From CALUTH01 sp964452495 (GTDB lineage: Bacteria; Cyanobacteriota; Vampirovibrionia; Gastranaerophilales; Gastranaerophilaceae), in contig CAYVMC010000004.1 in NCBI GenBank assembly GCA_964452495.1, positions 42,598 to 106,597 of the forward strand: a stretch of 64,000 nucleotides of DNA, given 5' to 3'. This document shows, one piece after another, positions 1 to 8,219 of the stretch. Within the stretch, counting starts at the first letter, position 1. Each line of letters starts with the position of its first letter. The position numbers were made by a program, and so were the translations under genes. Below the pieces are notes generated by a model. It ran no database searches and had not been told where the DNA came from. It saw nothing but the letters and a program-made list of their open reading frames with translations.

Positions 1-1150
1 GCTCAGTATCATAGCCTGATGCCCTGTCGTACGTTATTCCTTTAAAGGTTAAAACACCATCCGTAATAGAACCCGTACCCTGTAGTTCAAAAGAGGAGTC
101 ATACACATTCACACTTTCACTGTTATCGGTTGATTGTATGTAATAAGTCGTAGAATAAGCATAATATTGTACATATTCTTCATCCTGTACTACAAACTTA
201 CCGCACTGCCCGACTGCAGAGTTTGACACTATTGACTGCCACTCGCTCTCGCTGCATGCCAGAGAAGGATATGATGCAACTGCCGTTTTAAGCTTACTTA
301 CAAACGCCTGCGTGTTTGTGTTAATGCCCATGGTTGAACCGTTTAAATAACGCCGTAATCCCTTGCTCTCATCTATTCCCAAGGGGGCTATCCCGATGTC
401 GCCTATTTCAAGACCGCTTCGAGAATTCTTTTTGATAACCTCCTTGCCTGCTTCTGTTATATTTGAAAGATTTATATCTGATAAATTAGCAATAGTTGAA
501 TTAAGATTTTCTAATTCTGAATCAAATGAATTTAAAGTTTCTCTAGCCTGCTCTGCATAATACTTTGCACTATATCCTGTTCCATCTACAAGTACACCTG
601 ATGTTGCCCACTGTTTGGAAAGGCTTGCACTAGCCGCTGCCTCTGTAGCTTTTAATACAGTATCGTCATGCAGATCAGAAACTTCCTCCGATATTTCCGT
701 TAAAATACTATCATATTGTTGCATTTTTTCCAAATAACTTTCAGCAACCGTTTTAGATAATCCTACAATGTTCATATCGACATTAAACTCGTTTTTATCT
801 ATTGATACATCTATTTGAATAGACTGATCAGAAACCTGAACAGAACTGTTCGTCACTTTTGTTACTACATTAAATGGAATAACCGTAGTTACAGTTCTTA
901 TTCTATCTTCACTATCAATAAGTTTAAGAGTTCCATACATTTTACCTGATTTAAGTTGGGATGTTACTTCATTTGAAAGTATGATTTCAATATACTTAGC
1001 AGATAAATCCGGATAAGTAAGTTCTATATTATCTAATGAAAATACGGCTTTAAACCCTGCCATATTTATATCTGTATTAAATTTGACAACAAGATACTGA
1101 TTATCTAAAAAATCTGTGTCGTCACCTTTAACTATTGTTATATAAGCCAT
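1..1150 (-). CDS. Phage tail fibre / baseplate-type protein, C-terminus cut by window edge
   Basis: The frame is open from an ATG at 1150 (ribosome site AGAAAGGATG) to the window edge, giving at least 383 residues. The first ~100 residues are a beta-rich domain (begins MAYITIVKGDDTDF), similar in style to the N-terminal domain of phage upper-baseplate/fibre proteins. A helical stretch around residues 150-200 contains the Ala/Ser-rich AAASASLSKQWA pattern common in tail fibre shafts. It lies 12 bp downstream of the receptor-binding protein gene in the same operon. The fibre assignment is inference from composition, that pattern and position; the exact family is not identified. The C-terminal part lies outside the window. 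Confidence 0.6.
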   Translation of the reverse strand, partial: MAYITIVKGDDTDFLDNQYLVVKFNTDINMAGFKAVFSLDNIELTYPDLSAKYIEIILSNEVTSQLKSGKMYGTLKLIDSEDRIRTVTTVIPFNVVTKVTNSSVQVSDQSIQIDVSIDKNEFNVDMNIVGLSKTVAESYLEKMQQYDSILTEISEEVSDLHDDTVLKATEAAASASLSKQWATSGVLVDGTGYSAKYYAEQARETLNSFDSELENLNSTIANLSDINLSNITEAGKEVIKKNSRSGLEIGDIGIAPLGIDESKGLRRYLNGSTMGINTNTQAFVSKLKTAVASYPSLACSESEWQSIVSNSAVGQCGKFVVQDEEYVQYYAYSTTYYIQSTDNSESVNVYDSSFELQGTGSITDGVLTFKGITYDRASGYDTE

Positions 1151-1162
1151 TCTACATCCTTT

Positions 1163-1747
1163 CTACGTTTCTTCCGTTTTACTCATACCGCAAACACGCC
1201 AGTATATATTACCACCCGAACCATCACGTCCAACTTTAAGCTGAATGGTTGTCGTACTTGTAATATTCCCGGCTACAACACCAATATCCCAGTTACCATT
1301 TACGTATGCATTTGTCGCTGTAACATAAATACAAGCATCCGTACTAGCTAGTTCTTTGAATAATGTTACCTCTTTGCTTGCATTCGTTCCACCAACATTA
1401 ATATACCCGCCTTGTTCACACCAGCCGTCCGTATAAAGGCGATACCAATCCTTTCCTGAATTGTAAGTTTCTTTTATATAAATAGCTGCATTTAATGTTG
1501 TATTAATTGTATCAATACTTTCATTTACATCATCAATACTTGCCTGTAATTCTTCATTTGCTGTCTCAGTTTCTTCTTTATTACTGTCAACAACTGATGA
1601 TAAAGATGAAATACTACCTGACAAGGTTGTTACATTTGTACTTAAACTCTGGGAAACTGACGATATTTTATCATCCAAATATTGAAAATTGTTATTAACA
1701 ACTTCTGATGATGCAACCGAACCATATTCTATATTTGTTAATGCCAT
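1163..1747 (-). CDS. Phage tail fibre / receptor-binding protein
   Basis: 194 residues. Residues ~1-85 are a Ser/Thr/Asn-rich heptad-type coiled coil suited to a trimeric fibre stalk. From about residue 95 comes a compact domain containing DWYRLYTDGWCEQGG, a motif that recurs at the C-terminal tip of many phage and prophage tail fibres (WYRxYxDGWxEQGG). The protein is therefore probably the host-recognition tip, either on its own or partnered with the larger fibre protein next to it. The start is supported by an AAAGGTT site before the ATG. The short length suggests a stand-alone tip module. Confidence 0.7.
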   Translation of the reverse strand: MALTNIEYGSVASSEVVNNNFQYLDDKISSVSQSLSTNVTTLSGSISSLSSVVDSNKEETETANEELQASIDDVNESIDTINTTLNAAIYIKETYNSGKDWYRLYTDGWCEQGGYINVGGTNASKEVTLFKELASTDACIYVTATNAYVNGNWDIGVVAGNITSTTTIQLKVGRDGSGGNIYWRVCGMSKTEET

Positions 1748-1773
1748 ATTTTTAACCTTTCCGACAGATTTTT

Positions 1774-2010
1774 TTATCCTCTGCCATTCATTATTACATC
1801 GTAAATTCTATCTATTTTGGACTGTATATCCGTAAATTGTGTTTTTAAATCTCTGAAAGAACTCCAGGTAACGTACTTGCGCTCTATATTTTCCATTATT
1901 TCTCTATGCTTCTTTTCCAGTTGTTCGGGGGAAACCAGAAGATGCTGCTGAATAAGAAAAATAACCGCACACACAATTATTGGAGCATATTCAATAATTT
2001 TTTCTTCCAT
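1774..2010 (-). CDS. Small single-TM phage protein, possible holin/spanin-type lysis factor
   Basis: 78 residues: a short N-terminus, one hydrophobic segment (about residues 8-26, APIIVCAVIFLIQQ), then a charged helix with a coiled-coil pattern to the end. A strong GAGGAGTT site precedes the ATG. One TM plus a cytoplasmic or periplasmic coiled coil is typical of small phage lysis accessory proteins (XhlA- or spanin-like). It is 3 kb from the lysozyme gene in the same operon, so a lysis role is plausible but rests only on architecture and context. A fibre-associated membrane protein is an alternative. Confidence 0.45.
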   Translation of the reverse strand: MEEKIIEYAPIIVCAVIFLIQQHLLVSPEQLEKKHREIMENIERKYVTWSSFRDLKTQFTDIQSKIDRIYDVIMNGRG

Positions 2011-2043
2011 AACTCCTCATTTAAAGATGTCTTATTTGTAGTA

Positions 2044-2694
2044 TTAATTAGTACCTAATAAACCGCTGGTCAAACTTTGTCCAAGGTTTACAAGATTCTG
2101 CACATAATCCGTAGAACTTGAATCCTGAGATGTAGTAGAGGAGCTAGAGCTTTCCTTTTGCGCATTTGCATTGCTGGTACTTAACGATTGTGACTGATTG
2201 TTAGAAATAACATTATAACCGCTTAAGTATAAATTCATCAGATTTGAAAGCATCGTTGCAGCATTTTCTTGCGAAGACCCCAAAAGTTCCATTGTATAAT
2301 CAGAAATACTATCATTAATATTTTCTTGTAATTGATTATACATATCAGTTGCCTGACTTGAACGAATCATATTACGCTGAGAAAGGGGATTAATTATATT
2401 ATTTTCCAAACTTTTTTGTGCCTCTTCGTTCAAAGTACTTGTAAAACTACTCAATTTTGCCTGATTAGTAGCATCATCAATTGAAGGATTCAAATAATTT
2501 TGCAAAAGCTGTGATATATTGTCATTAACAAATGTATTAATCGTATCTAATGCACTTCCTGTAACAAATGATGAAGTAGTCCCGTCATTGTTTGTTGTTG
2601 ATGTAACATAAGGATTTGATGTTGTTGTGTTTCCTAATGTTGTATTTGTTTGTGTACTTGTATTTGTTGTTGTAGATGATGATTTGCCACCCAT
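2044..2694 (-). CDS. S/T/N-rich phage virion-associated protein, unknown function
   Basis: 216 residues. Residues 1-50 are an extremely Thr/Ser/Asn-rich linker (starts MGGKSSSTTTNTSTQ). Residues 50-165 are amphipathic helices (TINTFVNDNISQLLQNYLNP), and the last 45 residues are Ser-rich again with a final amphipathic helix (VQNLVNLGQSLTSGLL). There are no cysteines, no membrane segment and no signal peptide. Helical phage proteins of this size downstream of tail genes can be internal virion/ejection proteins, but no motif proves it. A strong AAAGGAG site supports the start. Confidence 0.4.
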   Translation of the reverse strand: MGGKSSSTTTNTSTQTNTTLGNTTTSNPYVTSTTNNDGTTSSFVTGSALDTINTFVNDNISQLLQNYLNPSIDDATNQAKLSSFTSTLNEEAQKSLENNIINPLSQRNMIRSSQATDMYNQLQENINDSISDYTMELLGSSQENAATMLSNLMNLYLSGYNVISNNQSQSLSTSNANAQKESSSSSTTSQDSSSTDYVQNLVNLGQSLTSGLLGTN

Positions 2695-2695
2695 G

Positions 2696-3076
2696 TTATT
2701 CTCCTTTCTTTTTTACATAGAGTTCACTATTAACCTTTTTAAACCCTGCTCTTGAAAGACAGAGTTTGGCTGTCCTGTGTTTTGTCCTCGCCCAGATATC
2801 ACAATTGAACCACTTTTCTACCATATTCAAGCACTCAATATTCTGAAAGTGACAGCCTCTGTTAGAAAAACCATTCAAAAAAAGTTTTTCATTATTTTTG
2901 TAAAAATACAGACAGCCTATGAATTTATTCTCATCTGAAATAAATGAATAAAATAATGTTGAACTTAATATCCTGTCAAAATCATCGATATCACCAATTA
3001 AAGACTGATATTTTTTATAAAGACTTTTAGCCTCACTATAATTAAAGTCCTTTTCAAGCGGAATTAAAACTTTCAT
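2696..3076 (-). CDS. Small GNAT-like phage protein
   Basis: 126 residues beginning MKVLIPLEKDF, with a strand-helix-strand pattern and a late segment KHRTAKLCLSRAGFKKV that resembles the C-terminal helix-turn-strand of GNAT acetyltransferases (A...A..AGF). The acetyl-CoA loop (Q/RxxGxG/A) is not evident, so catalytic activity is doubtful. Phages of this structural type often carry such a protein between tail genes. The start has a GAGGT site, and the stop lies one base from the next gene's ATG, implying translational coupling. Confidence 0.4.
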   Translation of the reverse strand: MKVLIPLEKDFNYSEAKSLYKKYQSLIGDIDDFDRILSSTLFYSFISDENKFIGCLYFYKNNEKLFLNGFSNRGCHFQNIECLNMVEKWFNCDIWARTKHRTAKLCLSRAGFKKVNSELYVKKKGE

Positions 3077-3077
3077 T

Positions 3078-4622
3078 TTACCTCTGCTTAACTTTTATTC
3101 TGGAACATTCAAGAGTTTTAATACAAAACTCTTCACCCTGTTCTTGATTAAAAAACGATATCTCCATAGTATTAAACATTGCAGGCGGTAGTTTGACTAT
3201 TGAATTTAGCACTTTGGGAGGATAATTTGTTTCATCCCAATGCCCTATATCCCAATAGAGTACATTTTTAATCCCATCAGCCGTAATGTATCTAACTTTG
3301 GCAGGTTTCAGTGTATCATAGTTCTTTTGATACTTAACATAAAACCTGTTATCGTATTCCAAATCCAGAGTAACTCTTGGCGGATAGTAAAAAATTTTTA
3401 CAGTATTATCAGAACCAAGGTTTACCGGTGAACAATAATAATATGATTGTATAAATTCACCATTAAAATTTGAGCCGCTGTATTCTTCATAAATATCTTC
3501 TCCTGCTGAATAAAAAACTTCATTTATTGTTGCAAAACAATTTATCTTTTGACATTTACGCTTAACCCACGCTTCTCTTATACAATCGTAAATCATTACA
3601 ATAGAATACGTATCATCACTCGTTGGAGTTAAAAACCAAATTTCATTCCTATCCATTGTTACAACGGATTCCATTCTGCATTGAGAAATCTTTGCGAGCG
3701 GAATATCAACAAGTTCTTCCTGTATTTCAAGGGCTATATTTTTACCTATTATTTTATTTCCTGCCATTTCTTGATTGAAAGTAAATACTGATTTTTTATT
3801 ATGGTCATAGAAATATAATTTAATACCGTGAAATACAAGTGCCTTATCGCTTGCACACCCGCCAGGAGATTCCTCAGTCATAGAGAAACCATAATCAGAT
3901 GCAACACTGACCAATACAGAACTATCGGAATGAAATACGGCAAGCGAGCCTAAGTACGGATATATTGCAGTAATCGGCTTCACGAATTCAATATACCCTG
4001 AAGAAGTAACAATTTCCGCATCAGCAGTTGAAAAATCATAAATATTTTCCTGTACAGAATACCAGAGTACTTTTTCGTTAAAAACCCATAGACGTCCATC
4101 AAAATTAACAAGCCCCATTCCTGCAATTGTACGACTATCTCTGTCTTGCAAATCCATCATAGTAACTTCATCCAGCTCTCCATCATCATTTGTATTTCCA
4201 AGTTCTATTGATAACATTTCTTCCGAGTTTGAAAATACAAATAAATCAGACCACCCCTGTGCAAAGTCACATCCGCAAGATTTGCCAGTAACACTTAACC
4301 CTGATTTTTTTAAAGTAAGCATTTTGGCAGAAGGGTTAAAGAGATAAATTTTCCCCTCTTCAGTATTTTCTGTGTGAACAAAAAAATTATGAACACTATT
4401 CTGTACACTGTCGTAAATATTTATAACAGTTTCATCATCCGGAATAAGTCCACAGACAGAAACATTGCCTTTTACAGTTCTTATTCCTACACCTGAATTT
4501 GAATTGGTACTGAACAATTCCACATTCTGCATATCGGTTGCAGTAATCATAGTAGATGAGAAATCAGATTCCTGGCGTTTTATTCCGCTAAAGGTATTAC
4601 ATATAAGAGATGTACTGTTCAT
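3078..4622 (-). CDS. Phage tail / DNA-stabilisation-type protein (beta-rich, 514 aa)
   Basis: 514 residues, beta-rich throughout, with repeated strand-turn segments (GRLWVFNEKVLWYS, GSLAVFHSDSSVLVSV, GIKLYFYDHNKKSVFTF) consistent with a propeller or beta-sandwich fold. No signal peptide or membrane segment. Its place immediately after the adaptor and lysozyme genes matches the nozzle (tail tubular protein B) or packaged-DNA stabilisation protein of short-tailed phages. Assignment is from size, fold impression and synteny. Downstream ATG begins one base after the stop region, so the genes are coupled. Confidence 0.5.
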   Translation of the reverse strand: MNSTSLICNTFSGIKRQESDFSSTMITATDMQNVELFSTNSNSGVGIRTVKGNVSVCGLIPDDETVINIYDSVQNSVHNFFVHTENTEEGKIYLFNPSAKMLTLKKSGLSVTGKSCGCDFAQGWSDLFVFSNSEEMLSIELGNTNDDGELDEVTMMDLQDRDSRTIAGMGLVNFDGRLWVFNEKVLWYSVQENIYDFSTADAEIVTSSGYIEFVKPITAIYPYLGSLAVFHSDSSVLVSVASDYGFSMTEESPGGCASDKALVFHGIKLYFYDHNKKSVFTFNQEMAGNKIIGKNIALEIQEELVDIPLAKISQCRMESVVTMDRNEIWFLTPTSDDTYSIVMIYDCIREAWVKRKCQKINCFATINEVFYSAGEDIYEEYSGSNFNGEFIQSYYYCSPVNLGSDNTVKIFYYPPRVTLDLEYDNRFYVKYQKNYDTLKPAKVRYITADGIKNVLYWDIGHWDETNYPPKVLNSIVKLPPAMFNTMEISFFNQEQGEEFCIKTLECSRIKVKQR

Positions 4623-4633
4623 ATTAACCTCGC

Positions 4634-5098
4634 TTAATAATACTGTTTAATATAGTTTTCCAGCCGACAAATTCTATTTAACCAGCCTTTCAAAAATACT
4701 TTCTGAGTAGGATTTTTTTCAGCAAACTCAATATATTTGTCCCTTCTGAGCTTTAAATATTTTTCGGAGTTTCCCTGAGAGAGAGTAAGAAAACTTCCCG
4801 CCCGTGAAATTCCCATATTAACAGAGGTATCAAAATGAATTAGTGCAAGCTTCTCATCAGTAATTTTGTCTGCCCCCGAGGCTATATAATATTTCTTATA
4901 ATATATTTCCTCAACTTCTTCAGAGGTTATTTCTTTTACCGAACGAAGAGGAAGTTTTTTTGATTTGCGGTACATATCATATACTGATTTAGTCATTCCA
5001 AAATTTGTTTCTCCGCCTGAATCAGCCGGATTATTAACATAACCGCCTTCTGAAAAGAGAACAAAATCCAAAGCTTTTTTAAATTTTTTATCTTCCAT
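4634..5098 (-). CDS. GH108-type lysozyme (phage endolysin)
   Basis: 154 residues. The N-terminal segment FVLFSEGGYVNNPADSGGET-NFGMT is the signature of the glycoside hydrolase 108 (N-acetylmuramidase, Zlis/SecF-type) family; Glu in SEGGY is the catalytic residue. A C-terminal region (FLKGWLNRICRL) resembles the peptidoglycan-binding helix pair that completes this family. The enzyme would hydrolyse peptidoglycan glycan strands for host lysis or DNA entry. There is no signal peptide, so release needs a holin; the one-TM protein at 1774-2010 is a candidate. Start supported by an AAGGAG site. Confidence 0.85.
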   Translation of the reverse strand: MEDKKFKKALDFVLFSEGGYVNNPADSGGETNFGMTKSVYDMYRKSKKLPLRSVKEITSEEVEEIYYKKYYIASGADKITDEKLALIHFDTSVNMGISRAGSFLTLSQGNSEKYLKLRRDKYIEFAEKNPTQKVFLKGWLNRICRLENYIKQYY

Positions 5099-5112
5099 AA
5101 TTTGCTCCTTTT

Positions 5113-5781
5113 TTAAAAAACCACTTTTCTTTCCGGAGTAATACCGGTTGTATACTTAAGAAGAAGCTTATATGCCGTTTCAAACTGTTTTTTATAGTTT
5201 GAATAGTTTTCATCATGCTCTGAGGCAATAGCATAAAGCATTGTTTTGGTAATCAATGCGTTCTTAAACAACTCCTCAAGTTTTTCAGGTATATCAATAG
5301 TATCTGTATCATTTTTAAGTGCATATAAATCTTTCCCCGTTTCATCTGAACCGATCACCAGAGTATAGTATTCAATCTGCACCTCATAAGCTTGATCCGG
5401 CACAGGATAAAAATAAATGTTCTGATTATCCACACAAAAATACTTTGGAGTACCTGTTTCTTCTGTTTCAGCAGGTTCTTTATCCAAAAATTCCAAATAA
5501 TTACCGTCAATTGATACACAGTAACCTTTTTTCCCGTCAATTTTTCTTTCGACAATATTCCCGTCAGGGAGTGAATAGCTCTGTTCGCCATTCATCAATA
5601 ATAAATCTTCTGTTTTTCTTCTGAACGAAAAATCCGTAGAACACCAAAGATCAGAAAGAGCTTTATTAATTGAAGAAATCAAAACATTTTCAAACTCGGA
5701 GTCTGAGTCAACCTCATCATCAAACATTGACCATGCCTGTGAGGCAACACTGTTGTATATATCTAAAAGTGTAAGTGTCAT
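5113..5781 (-). CDS. Head-tail adaptor / tail tubular A-like phage protein
   Basis: 222 residues, helical N-terminus (ISSINKALSDLWCSTDFSF), a central beta region with the pattern YSLPDGNI...NIYFYPVPDQAYEVQIEYY, and a helical C-terminus. This helix-beta-helix layout, with the phrase YFYPVPD followed by an alternating strand, is typical of podovirus adaptor (gp11/tail tubular A) proteins that bind under the portal. Its ATG overlaps the stop of the preceding gene (ATGA). Synteny between capsid genes and the tail protein supports the call. Confidence 0.6.
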   Translation of the reverse strand: MTLTLLDIYNSVASQAWSMFDDEVDSDSEFENVLISSINKALSDLWCSTDFSFRRKTEDLLLMNGEQSYSLPDGNIVERKIDGKKGYCVSIDGNYLEFLDKEPAETEETGTPKYFCVDNQNIYFYPVPDQAYEVQIEYYTLVIGSDETGKDLYALKNDTDTIDIPEKLEELFKNALITKTMLYAIASEHDENYSNYKKQFETAYKLLLKYTTGITPERKVVF

Positions 5782-6095
5782 CTATTCTTCTCCTTCTTCT
5801 TTTTAACAGCAGTTCGATTTATCTCAGTCTTTTTGTTTTTAGTTAACACTTTAGGTGCTTTCTCCTTTGCAAGTGACGGAAGATCAACCTCTAGTTCATC
5901 CTCTTCAATTACAATATTGTATATATCTTTTAATTTTGACGATTCTAATTCATGATTAATATGAGTTGTAATAATGTTATTATCCAATCCAGAAATAATT
6001 TCATAAATATCCGGAGCTTGCTTTATAACCTCTAAAGCTTTATCTTCCGGAAGAATAAATATATGTTTTGTTAAAATATTTTTAAACTTAACCAT
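5778..6095 (-). CDS. Small phage protein with Lys-rich tail, unknown
   Basis: 105 residues. The first 75 are mixed charged/hydrophobic; the last 25 are strongly basic (KKKKEKNR end), suggesting nucleic-acid or virion-interior binding. Strong AAGGAGA site before the ATG; the stop overlaps the adaptor gene start. Placement between the capsid genes and adaptor suggests a head-completion or assembly role, but no family is recognised. Confidence 0.4.
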   Translation of the reverse strand: MVKFKNILTKHIFILPEDKALEVIKQAPDIYEIISGLDNNIITTHINHELESSKLKDIYNIVIEEDELEVDLPSLAKEKAPKVLTKNKKTEINRTAVKKKKEKNR

Positions 6096-6116
6096 ACAAA
6101 AATCTCCTTAAAAAAA

Positions 6117-6171
6117 GCGGAACGGGAAATGCAAATAAAGAAGAGAGTAAGTAAACAAACTACCGTTCCGC
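6117..6171 (-). terminator. Hairpin between two phage head genes
   Basis: Perfect 9-bp inverted repeat GCGGAACGG / CCGTTCCGC separated by 37 bases, in the gap after the 130-aa head protein gene. No long U-tract follows, so it may attenuate or protect the highly expressed capsid transcript rather than fully terminate it. Confidence 0.35.
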
Positions 6172-6185
6172 AGAGAGTGAGAAAA

Positions 6186-6578
6186 CTATTCTACCGGTAC
6201 AATACCTGCACGTTTAGCGACTGCATAAACATTTCCGATAAAACCTGTACCAAAATCAAGATTAATAGAGCCGTCACGGTTTTCAAACCTTGATAAATCC
6301 TGCAATTGACATACAATAGTTGTTGATGCGTCAATATCAATATCCAAATCTCCGAGCATAGAGTTAGGATAAGTATCTCCTGCTACAAAGGTTACGGTTG
6401 AAGCAGCCTCAGCAGTATTTTCAACAACGATTGATAACGAATTATTTTTGTTTTTAGAAGCTTCTTTAATCTGTATACCATTTGCAGCCGTAACTGTTGC
6501 AGGCTCAACATCAGCAAACGCTACTGACTGTGAAGCATCCGCTTCCGGTAAAATTACTTCAATAATATCTCTAGCCAT
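6186..6578 (-). CDS. Small phage head protein (decoration-like)
   Basis: 130 residues, Ala/Thr/Asp-rich, all-beta appearance with no cysteine or membrane segment. It lies directly downstream of the major capsid gene with its own AAGGAG site, the usual place for decoration or cement proteins. Sequence alone does not identify a family; the assignment is contextual. Confidence 0.45.
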   Translation of the reverse strand: MARDIIEVILPEADASQSVAFADVEPATVTAANGIQIKEASKNKNNSLSIVVENTAEAASTVTFVAGDTYPNSMLGDLDIDIDASTTIVCQLQDLSRFENRDGSINLDFGTGFIGNVYAVAKRAGIVPVE

Positions 6579-6609
6579 TTCTTAAATTCTCCTTTTTATA
6601 ATTACTAAA

Positions 6610-7506
6610 CTAAGCCGCTGCAGAAAGTGATAATGGTGCTTTTACTTTTACAGTACCGAGGAAATCTGCACGTGGAGCGCCAACACCATACAAACCATAC
6701 CCCTTATAAGTAGAATTGAAATTCTTTTCAGGGATATAGAACTGTGTTGACATATCTGCAGAAATACCTCCTGCAAGAGTTTTACCAGCAATACCAAACA
6801 TAGGATAAAATACGCCGTCTTCCGGTTGTGCAATATTATTTGAAGTATAGATGTCCCAGCCGCAAAGTCTGCCAATATGTCCTTTTTCCAGTTTTTTATG
6901 TCCTGATTCAACATATTTAAAATCTTCCAACTGACCTAAATAGAACTGAAATTCAGGAGGCACAATACAAATCATAGAACCATCAATCCAGTTGGTATGT
7001 CCTTTACCATCTCCTCTCTGGAATTTAGCCTGCATAATTGCAAGAATTTCTTTTGCATATTGAGCAGTAAGTGTTATTGCAGAACCATTATCATCAAGAT
7101 AATGCCCTGCTCTTGTATAAAGATTTCCAAAAGCAGTATCTACCGCTGCAGCAAACTGCTTAATCGCATCATCACAGTATACACGTGCAAGACTTAATTG
7201 ACTTCTATCCATTTCACTTTCTTCAATTTGTTTTTCTTCTACAGCAGATAACTCAAAATGGAATGCTTTACCTTTATCGAGTCTCACTTTTGTAATAGAA
7301 AGTCCTGCTTCTTCTGCATCCTTAAGGTCGCCGCCATCATAGTCAAACATCGCAACTGAAGCAGGCATAATAATATCAATTTCATCACCTTTTCTAACAT
7401 TTGCTCTTGTCTCTGTATGTGCTAGTTTACCTATTACAAGTTCATTGTAAAAATACTTTTCAATTGATTTGTTGAAAATTGTTTGAATCATTTGTTGTAC
7501 TGACAT
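6610..7506 (-). CDS. Phage major capsid protein (HK97-fold type)
   Basis: 298 residues. It begins with a helical arm (MSVQQMIQTIFNKSIEKYF), continues with KGDEIDIIMPASVAMFDYDGG and ends with an Arg/Lys-poor beta segment rich in Gly/Ala (GYGLYGVGAPRADFLGTVKV), as in P22-like coat proteins of the HK97 fold. It follows the scaffold gene, the invariant order in tailed phages. No protease domain is present, and the scaffold is separate. The start has an AGAAAGGAATG site. Confidence 0.75.
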   Translation of the reverse strand: MSVQQMIQTIFNKSIEKYFYNELVIGKLAHTETRANVRKGDEIDIIMPASVAMFDYDGGDLKDAEEAGLSITKVRLDKGKAFHFELSAVEEKQIEESEMDRSQLSLARVYCDDAIKQFAAAVDTAFGNLYTRAGHYLDDNGSAITLTAQYAKEILAIMQAKFQRGDGKGHTNWIDGSMICIVPPEFQFYLGQLEDFKYVESGHKKLEKGHIGRLCGWDIYTSNNIAQPEDGVFYPMFGIAGKTLAGGISADMSTQFYIPEKNFNSTYKGYGLYGVGAPRADFLGTVKVKAPLSLSAAA

Positions 7507-7530
7507 TTTTCATTCCTTTCTTAAAATTAA

Positions 7531-8172
7531 CTACATTAATTCATCAAGAGCTTTTTCTAGTTCAGCCTGAGACATATCAGAAAGCTTTTTTCGGTAAGTT
7601 TTAGATTTTGGCCTGTTATTGGTATAAGCAAGCATATCCGTTGCATTATCAGATTCCACCTCGAGGGCTTTTGCTCTTTGTATCTGTGCCATTCTTGAGT
7701 TAAGGTAATTTTCAACAAGCTGAACCATTGAATCAACATCCAACTTATTACCGTACCCATCGTAAGCAGCCTTAAGCAAATCCCTGAATTCCTTGTTTTG
7801 AAGATATGCTTCCGTATTGTACTTGCTGCTCATACCTTCAACAAGCCCTTTAAACTCCTCCAAACGTCTCCTGCCGTCTCTGCATCGAGCCATATGGGCT
7901 TCGTATTCCTGCGCTATTTTCCGAAGTTCTCCTGTTTCTCTTGCAAGCTGTCCGAACTTTTTTTGAAGTTCAATGTATGCCTTTGATAAATCTTCCACCG
8001 ATTTAAATTTTCCGAGGATAGGATTATTCTCCAGCGGACGGGGAATATTTCTTTCTATTTGCGCTTTTTCAGAGTCCGAAGTTACAGGGGCTGAATTGTC
8101 TTCATAGTAAGAAGGTTCATAATCTGCACACATTTCGGGATTGTCTGACATAATTCTGTTTTTTCCAAACAT
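7531..8172 (-). CDS. Phage capsid scaffold protein
   Basis: 213 residues, acidic N-terminus then a long helical body. It contains LGKFKSVEDLSKAYIELQKK, a classic motif of podovirus scaffolding proteins (FKSxEDLxKAYxELxKK), followed by a coiled coil and a C-terminal helix-loop-helix with basic residues (KSKTYRKKLSDM) suited to coat binding. It lies between portal and capsid genes. An AAAGGAG site precedes the ATG. Confidence 0.75.
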   Translation of the reverse strand: MFGKNRIMSDNPEMCADYEPSYYEDNSAPVTSDSEKAQIERNIPRPLENNPILGKFKSVEDLSKAYIELQKKFGQLARETGELRKIAQEYEAHMARCRDGRRRLEEFKGLVEGMSSKYNTEAYLQNKEFRDLLKAAYDGYGNKLDVDSMVQLVENYLNSRMAQIQRAKALEVESDNATDMLAYTNNRPKSKTYRKKLSDMSQAELEKALDELM

Positions 8173-8219
8173 AAAAATCTCCTTTCAAAACTACAGTTAC
8201 TTTACACTTAACTTAGATA